Below, piece by piece: positions 58,779-64,000 of a stretch of 64,000 nucleotides of DNA. The stretch spans positions 1,922,001-1,986,000 of the forward strand of contig JAGVVL010000001.1 of NCBI GenBank assembly GCA_018287875.1, written 5' to 3'. The notes under the pieces are model-generated. The model did no database searches. It saw nothing but the letters and a program-made list of their open reading frames with translations, and was not told the DNA's origin. This stretch comes from Nigrospora sphaerica (lineage: Eukaryota > Ascomycota > Sordariomycetes > Amphisphaeriales > Apiosporaceae). The translations under genes were made by a program, and so were the position numbers. How positions within the stretch are numbered: the first letter of the stretch is position 1; each line of letters opens with the position of its first letter.

Positions 58779-60030
58779 GGTGGTTCTGGCTCTGCCACGC
58801 CCGCCCAACCGCGTCATCAGGACCTTGTCGCGAGACAGCAGCACAAGCGAACCATCGACGCCTGGGCCCATTGTAGGCACGTCCATGACCGGGATCCACC
58901 TGTTGGAGTCTCGCGGGTACCTTTTTCTCTCTTCCAACTCCAGCAGTCTGTCTGCCTGCCTCGCGAGCAGCCACGCGAGCACCAGGGACCACTAGAATGA
59001 AATGTCAATGAGTCTGCAGATCTACGTTTTCTTCCACGTTTCCGCTATCCTATGGCTGTCACCGACCCGGGGCTATCAACGCTCGAAAGTAGCGAATGGC
59101 CCATATGCCAAGTTGCCTGAGAAATAGCTTCCAGCCAGCTCATCTGGGCCCGTATAGTTCAGTACACAAGTAGGCAGACTTCGTGCCTAGTCTGGCTGCT
59201 CAATAAAGTTATCTGCGGTTAGCCACACCACAGAGGTAAGCAGGTGGCTTACCTGGATATCTCAAATGGCTGTGCTCCTTCATCAAACCAACCTCTTGCA
59301 AAACAAACAATTCGGCGGATATGTGCTTGAGGTACCTACGTATGCATGTTCCTGACGACGTCCATCTCGGCCAAGGCGGGTCTGCCGTCGTGGTCCTGGC
59401 CATCCCAGGGGCCCCATGTTCATGCCGCAGATTGAGGCTGTGGACGGTTTAGCGTATTTTATGCAATAACGCGGCCACGCGTGCCGCGCTGCCAACCCAA
59501 CCCGATAAACCGGGAATGCGGTGGCAGCTCTCATTCGGGACGTAGGAAGACGTTGCATCGTTCGGTCCCGCACAGCCTGCGTGTCTTTGCAAACCGGGGC
59601 AAGCGAATTGCCCCCCTGGGTGCTATATGTTGTCTATTGGAAGAGAGCCCCAAAAAGTCTCGCCCTTCGTAGCATCAGATGAGACGCACGACTCCGACCG
59701 ATTGGAAGCGCATCATATTCCTCCGTCTTTTGGCCCCGTACATTCGTCCCAACAATGAGAGCCCAAGCGTCGTACCCGCAAAGCACACACGCCGCGTAAT
59801 ATTGGAAACGTACCAACCCTAAATCCCCAGCATGACAATCGCTTGTCGTGGGCAAATGACTAACCCAGAAACAAACAAAGAAGAAAAGGTATCATGAGAA
59901 CATGCCACGTATTCAACAGCGAAATACATCAAACAGGAAACCTCCCCATTGGGTCTCGAAGCTTTTAGGTTTTCCTCGAAGTGCCAGTTGGTTGGCGGGC
60001 TCCAGAAAAAGGGGAGGGGAAAAGAGAGAG

Positions 60031-60081
60031 TGCGTGTGTGAGTGTGTGAGTGTGTGAGTGTGTGTGAGTGTGTGTGTGTGA

Positions 60082-60113
<32 letters not shown>
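60031..60113. repeat. compound (GT)n(GA)n microsatellite
   Basis: GT-rich repeats interrupted by GAG (60031-60081), followed by perfect GA repeats (60085-60113). It lies 45 nt downstream of the stop of the minus-strand C2H2 gene, so probably in its 3' UTR. Confidence 0.93.
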
Positions 60114-60116
<3 letters not shown>

Positions 60117-60158
60117 AAGCAATAGGACGACGGTGTCGAGATACCTTTGACGGCCCCT

Positions 60159-63100
60159 TCAGCTGAAGAAACCACCAGGAGCATGGTGTGGGGAATTCGA
60201 ATATGGCGACACCGAGCCTCCGTTGCCATACTGTTCGACATTCTGCATGGTAGAGTCACCTAGGCTATCATAGGCCATGTGGTTGCCGGTGCTGTCTTGG
60301 AGACCCAACGGGTTGAAGGAGGGGAACGGCTCCATTTGACCATGGGCTGGCGCCATGTATGGGTTGGCATTCTGTTCAAACGGCGACCCTCTCGTAAACG
60401 GCAGCTGGTGGTATGGCGGCGGCGCGTTGAAAACAGCGGCACCCGGTTGCGGCATCAGAAACCCAGGGTCCGAGGCATGCTGCTGCTGCTGCATGCCGAA
60501 ATCGACGTTGGTCGTTGGTGCCGGCGTAAAGTAGGATGCGTCCAAAGTCTGCTGGGTCACGACTGGACAGGCGAAGACGTTGGCATACCTGACGGGATTC
60601 GGGTTGGACGCGGCATGTGGCCGCTGAGGACTTGACGCGGCCGGCTCTTGCTTGGGTACAGGAAGTGGCCCGAAACTCCGAGGCGGCGGGTCTTGCACGG
60701 GGCTGATAATGGTGTCCTGGTGCAACTCGCTCCCATCCACAAGCCGCAAGACTGGCAGGCTGATGTTTTCCATGTGCTTGGCCAGATGTACTGTCAGCTT
60801 TTTCCAGGTCAGAAACGTCTTCCCGCAGAAGCGACAAGGTTCAGCCTGGGGGCAATCTGTAGTATCGACGTGGCAGCCATCAACCTTCTGCCACGTTGGA
60901 TCAGCGCCACCGGCTTTTTTTATGGCCGCCTTTGTCTTAACCTTGGGCTCGGAGAACTTGTGCTCACGGACGAGATGCTGCAAAAAGTTGTCCCGGCGAA
61001 AACAGACGTGCCGACATTCCTCAACATCACAGGTCCACCATTCGAGATGACGATGGCCTTCGTTCTCGTGTCGCACCCAGTCGGCCTTTCTCTTAAACAT
61101 CTTGGGCTCACGACAGCGTTCCCAAGTACACGTGAACGGCTGTACATCCTCGTGCACATGCTTGGTCCAGTCAGATGGTTTCTGGAATTTCTTCGAGGAA
61201 AAGCAGAGCTGGCACTCAAGTTCGGCAGGCAGGGATGACGCCGGCGGCATTGGTATGCCATTCGGGAAGCTGCCTTCGTTGATGACGCCTTCCAGCGGGG
61301 TCATGTCGCCCAAGCTTGCGACGTCGGAGTGGCTTGATAATGGGTCAACACTTCGAATCTCTCCTCTGTTGTTAAGGGCCCTGGCAGCTCCTCCCTGCGC
61401 CACACATAGCATCCCGCTCGGGCAACTGCCCTTTGCCATGGACTGCTTATGTTTGATCTGCATCTGCTGGAGGTGCTTGAACCGAACAACCATCTGTTGG
61501 GCGATTCGCTCAACCAGATATCTATTCGTATCTTTGAGACCGGGGTTGAGACGCAAGATGTGCTTTTGGAAGCCGTCAAAGGTCGGCTCAATCTCTTCTA
61601 CTGGGCCGACCTCAACTGGCAGGCCTTCATCCTCTTGGCCGTCCTCATCTTCGTCTTCGTCTTCGTCCTGATCGAGCCCAGGCGGAGGTCGTGCCACCGG
61701 GGGGCCTCCTCCTTTTCTCAGCATGCCCACTAGTGTAGGCGTCGACTTTTCATTCCTGGGGAGTTCTGTCTTACTCCTTGGCCTCCGCAGTGTATTCCTC
61801 ATTTGTGGAAACCCAAACGGGCTTTTGGGAGAAGTGACCGAGGGTGTGCTGATCGAGCCGCTTCGAGCGTGAGATGTTCCGATGGACGCAGCACTTGTAC
61901 CCATGCTGTAAAGAGCGGTGTTCAGGCTGGGTGTTGGCTTTGGCTTTGGCTTCATGCCCCAACTCGACGTCCGCGACTGTGGCCCGAGGCTGTCTTTGGA
62001 TTGCCGTCTATCAGTCTGTGGAGGTTCGTCGGACGAAGAGTCATCTATGTTGCTGGGCCTCCGCTTGAGACGCTGGCTTGTACTGGGCATGCGTACGAGA
62101 TTGGGTATCTTTTGGAGGAAGCTGGCCCGACGCGCCGACGACGAATCACCTCTGCTGATTGACAGTTTCTTGAAAAAGCTGCCATTGGTGACCAATTCTA
62201 CATCGGCGACGCTGGGCAGACTCCTTCGGCGTGTGCCCCAGGTGGCTGCTCTGGAAACCACAGAATCGTTGTCCCGGCACATCCTCTCGAATTTCTCCAT
62301 CGCGTCCTTGGAAGTTTGCGGTTGGCTGGGGTTGCCGGTCTGCGATATTGCATGAACCCTGGGTGCATTAGACCAGGGACCCGTTTGGTGCATGATATCC
62401 AAGTCTTCCAGTGTGATCGGCCTGCTCTCCAAGTCTGTACGGTAGTACGGCTGATCGGGAACAAACTTGTTCTCTGTTTTGTCGCCCAATGCAATGTCAT
62501 CTGTCTTCGTGTTCACCTCGTCTGCCGGTGCGATACTGGCACTGGAGGAGGATGAAGACGATGCTACCCCACCGAAAGGGACGTCGACTGTCTCTGAGAC
62601 CCAAGCGGCAACTTGGGCGTTGCGCTCGACGAGCTGGCGGCCGGCGGCAAGCTGGTTGATGCTCTCAGTCTCCTGGGAAGAGCGCTCCTCAGGGGCGAGC
62701 CCGCAAAGGCCAGTTGCCTGGTCGGGCTGCCACGTCCCGTGTGCATCCCGGGAGACGTTTGACAGCGAACCGTGCATGGTCTGGACAGATACAGCGTCGT
62801 CCATGGACAGCCCTTGCGGTGCTGCCCAGAGGTTCACATTGTCAGCCCCGAACTCAGCTGCGGGTTCGGGCTCCAAGCCACGCTCAAATGGGTGGGCATG
62901 GTGCTCTCCATCCCTCTCCCACATGGAGACAGTCACGCGCGGACTCTGGCTCGCCATGGCAGTGTGGCTTGGCGCAAGACTGTCGTCGCTGCTGGACCAA
63001 TTTCCTTGGTTGGTGTCAATTGCTGGTCGTGTCGCGGCAACGCCGGTGTCACAGGAGAGAGGGTTTGAGTGCGATGTGGTATTGGGCAAAGCGCGGGGAG

Positions 63101-63584
63101 ACTCGGGATTGGATTGTTCAGCCACAGGATAGCAGTCGCTTCCAACATATCCTGCAGTCGCACTCAGGCCGTGGTCAGTGACACCAAAATCAACATGGCC
63201 GAACGGAGCCGCCGTGGTGGGCAGAGTGGCGCTCTGCGTGTCCGTCGGTTGCTCGTCCAGGAAAGCAGGCGTGCCACCCTGAGATTCATCAAAGTTGACA
63301 CCGAAGAATGGATCTTCACTGAAGTCGCTTTGGTACAGGCTTTGCGTCGAGACGGACTCTGCTGGCGTGTTGGAAAAGTAAGAAGGGGACGCCGAGTTGC
63401 TTTGGATGTAGGAAGAATGCGGCGACAGAAGAGTAGACTCCGGAGCACCGCCGACGTGGTTGAGGCCGAGGTGGTGGTTTTGGGTCTGGACGGGCGTGCT
63501 ATAGTGGGGTGCGTGGATGTGGTCCCTTGAGCGATCACGGTGGCCATGCAATGACGACGGCGAAACAGCGTATACCGAAGACAT
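60159..63584 (-). CDS. large C2H2 zinc-finger protein, putative transcription regulator
   Basis: Probable nuclear regulator; targets unknown. A single exon of 1141 residues starting at 63584, with no upstream in-frame ATG. The first 600 residues are low-complexity, rich in Ser, Thr, Gln and Pro (YIQSNSASPSYFSNTP), and likely disordered. Two Arg/Ser-rich clusters (SKDSLGPQSRTSSWGMKPKP; MRNTLRRPRSKTELP) precede an acidic DEDEDEDED run near 638-650. Zinc-finger units occur at about 788-880 (CQLCFSSKKFQKPSDWTKHV; CTWERCREPKMFKRKADWVR; CDVEECRHVCFRRDNFLQHL) and about 912-935 (CRFCGKTFLTWKKLTVHLAK). The C-terminal 200 residues are Pro/Gln/Asn-rich (MQQQQHASD), typical of activation regions. A TATA-like TATATAT lies at 63621-63627, too close to the ATG to be certain. 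It resembles uncharacterised fungal C2H2 proteins only in finger layout. Confidence 0.9.
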   Translation of the reverse strand: MSSVYAVSPSSLHGHRDRSRDHIHAPHYSTPVQTQNHHLGLNHVGGAPESTLLSPHSSYIQSNSASPSYFSNTPAESVSTQSLYQSDFSEDPFFGVNFDESQGGTPAFLDEQPTDTQSATLPTTAAPFGHVDFGVTDHGLSATAGYVGSDCYPVAEQSNPESPRALPNTTSHSNPLSCDTGVAATRPAIDTNQGNWSSSDDSLAPSHTAMASQSPRVTVSMWERDGEHHAHPFERGLEPEPAAEFGADNVNLWAAPQGLSMDDAVSVQTMHGSLSNVSRDAHGTWQPDQATGLCGLAPEERSSQETESINQLAAGRQLVERNAQVAAWVSETVDVPFGGVASSSSSSSASIAPADEVNTKTDDIALGDKTENKFVPDQPYYRTDLESRPITLEDLDIMHQTGPWSNAPRVHAISQTGNPSQPQTSKDAMEKFERMCRDNDSVVSRAATWGTRRRSLPSVADVELVTNGSFFKKLSISRGDSSSARRASFLQKIPNLVRMPSTSQRLKRRPSNIDDSSSDEPPQTDRRQSKDSLGPQSRTSSWGMKPKPKPTPSLNTALYSMGTSAASIGTSHARSGSISTPSVTSPKSPFGFPQMRNTLRRPRSKTELPRNEKSTPTLVGMLRKGGGPPVARPPPGLDQDEDEDEDEDGQEDEGLPVEVGPVEEIEPTFDGFQKHILRLNPGLKDTNRYLVERIAQQMVVRFKHLQQMQIKHKQSMAKGSCPSGMLCVAQGGAARALNNRGEIRSVDPLSSHSDVASLGDMTPLEGVINEGSFPNGIPMPPASSLPAELECQLCFSSKKFQKPSDWTKHVHEDVQPFTCTWERCREPKMFKRKADWVRHENEGHRHLEWWTCDVEECRHVCFRRDNFLQHLVREHKFSEPKVKTKAAIKKAGGADPTWQKVDGCHVDTTDCPQAEPCRFCGKTFLTWKKLTVHLAKHMENISLPVLRLVDGSELHQDTIISPVQDPPPRSFGPLPVPKQEPAASSPQRPHAASNPNPVRYANVFACPVVTQQTLDASYFTPAPTTNVDFGMQQQQHASDPGFLMPQPGAAVFNAPPPYHQLPFTRGSPFEQNANPYMAPAHGQMEPFPSFNPLGLQDSTGNHMAYDSLGDSTMQNVEQYGNGGSVSPYSNSPHHAPGGFFS

Positions 63585-64000
63585 GATGGAGGGGGACTGG
63601 GAGGGGTGGCTTGGGCTGTGTATATATCGGGTCGCGGAGCTGAGCCCTCTAACTGCTGGAGGTGGTAGATGGCCGCACTGTCAGCCGGCTCATGTTTCTC
63701 ATGCGCAGACCTCCCGCATCAAGGGGTGGAGAAAGCAGCAGGCGCCGGGTCTTGGGCAAAATGCGCAAGCGCAAGCGCATGGAGGGGTTAACAAGAGATC
63801 GCAGGAACGATTCGTGCTTGTCGCTCGAGACGGAAGCGGCGCCGATACGGCGGCAACCACGTTGCAGAACAGTACAGCACGCAGCAAGATGGCAACAAGA
63901 GATGGATTCAGGAGACGGTGGTCAAGAGAGAGGTTTCCATGAGCGCGTCAGAACGAGGGAGAGAAAGAAGGAGAGAGAGGGAGGGAGAGGGGGAGGGAGA
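63585..64000. other. upstream flank of the C2H2 gene
   Basis: Promoter side of the last gene. The final 55 nt are a purine-rich GA/GGGA tract, that is, a pyrimidine tract on the gene's sense strand. No gene seen. Confidence 0.55.

Larger units (their letters stand above)
55396..60158. other. 4.8 kb gene-poor stretch
   Basis: No frame with a recognisable domain. On the minus strand 55590-56320 is strongly pyrimidine-rich and is probably the Flc-like leader and promoter. Other contents are a (CCCTG)n run (57316-57335), a CTGGCT hexamer array (58726-58778) and the GT/GA microsatellite in the 3' flank of the last gene (60031-60113). TACCTACC motifs lie near 57101-57140 and 59327-59340. Confidence 0.5.

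Overview
The window is a GC-rich nuclear segment of a filamentous ascomycete, most likely a Sordariomycete (class inferred, order not resolved). The evidence is short introns (about 47-180 nt) with GTRNGT-like donors and CTRAY branch sites, pyrimidine-rich leaders, and fungal-only families: CFEM and NCW-1-like GPI proteins, a fungal TRP/Flc channel, and a protein joining a zinc cluster to C2H2 fingers. I see no transposon, rRNA, tRNA, CRISPR array or virus-like gene. Fifteen of the 17 gene models close in frame over all exons; the other two, the glycine-cleavage T-protein gene and the second C2H2 gene, are single-exon.

Layout, left to right: Emp24-type p24 cargo receptor (-, 628-1436); ARF1 GTPase (+, 4021-4800, with a probable 5'-UTR intron); mitochondrial glycine-cleavage T-protein (+, 6249-7733); membrane P450 (-, 8591-10333); 6-phosphogluconate-dehydrogenase-like NAD(P) protein (+, 12151-13196); calnexin (-, 13465-15463); MtnB/Mde1 of methionine salvage (+, 16964-17957); NCW-1-like GPI protein (-, 18153-18890); EMC5 (+, 22418-22932); meiotic MSH5 (+, 23612-26773); small Gly/Ser-rich GPI candidate (+, 27990-28513) convergent with a CFEM GPI protein (-, 28918-29580); CorA-like membrane protein (+, 32234-34394); ethanolamine kinase (+, 36274-37619); a 6.3 kb gene-poor stretch; large zinc-cluster/C2H2 protein (+, 43951-47737); Yra1/ALY mRNA-export factor (-, 48342-50205); unrecognised 509-residue protein (-, 50808-52443); Flc/TRP-like channel (-, 53070-55395); a second gene-poor stretch of 4.8 kb; and a 1141-residue C2H2 protein (-, 60159-63584).

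Most genes are housekeeping and do not form a biosynthetic cluster. A secretory theme recurs by function (Emp24, ARF1, calnexin, EMC5, GPI proteins, Flc, ethanolamine kinase for the PE that supplies GPI anchors), but genes on both strands with separate promoters give no sign of co-regulation. I found no convincing new multi-gene system. The best leads are gene-structure ones: a 24-nt microexon, in-frame introns that hide domain boundaries, non-YAG acceptors, a GPI gene with two acceptors opening different frames, one unassigned conserved-looking protein, and the two long gene-poor stretches.
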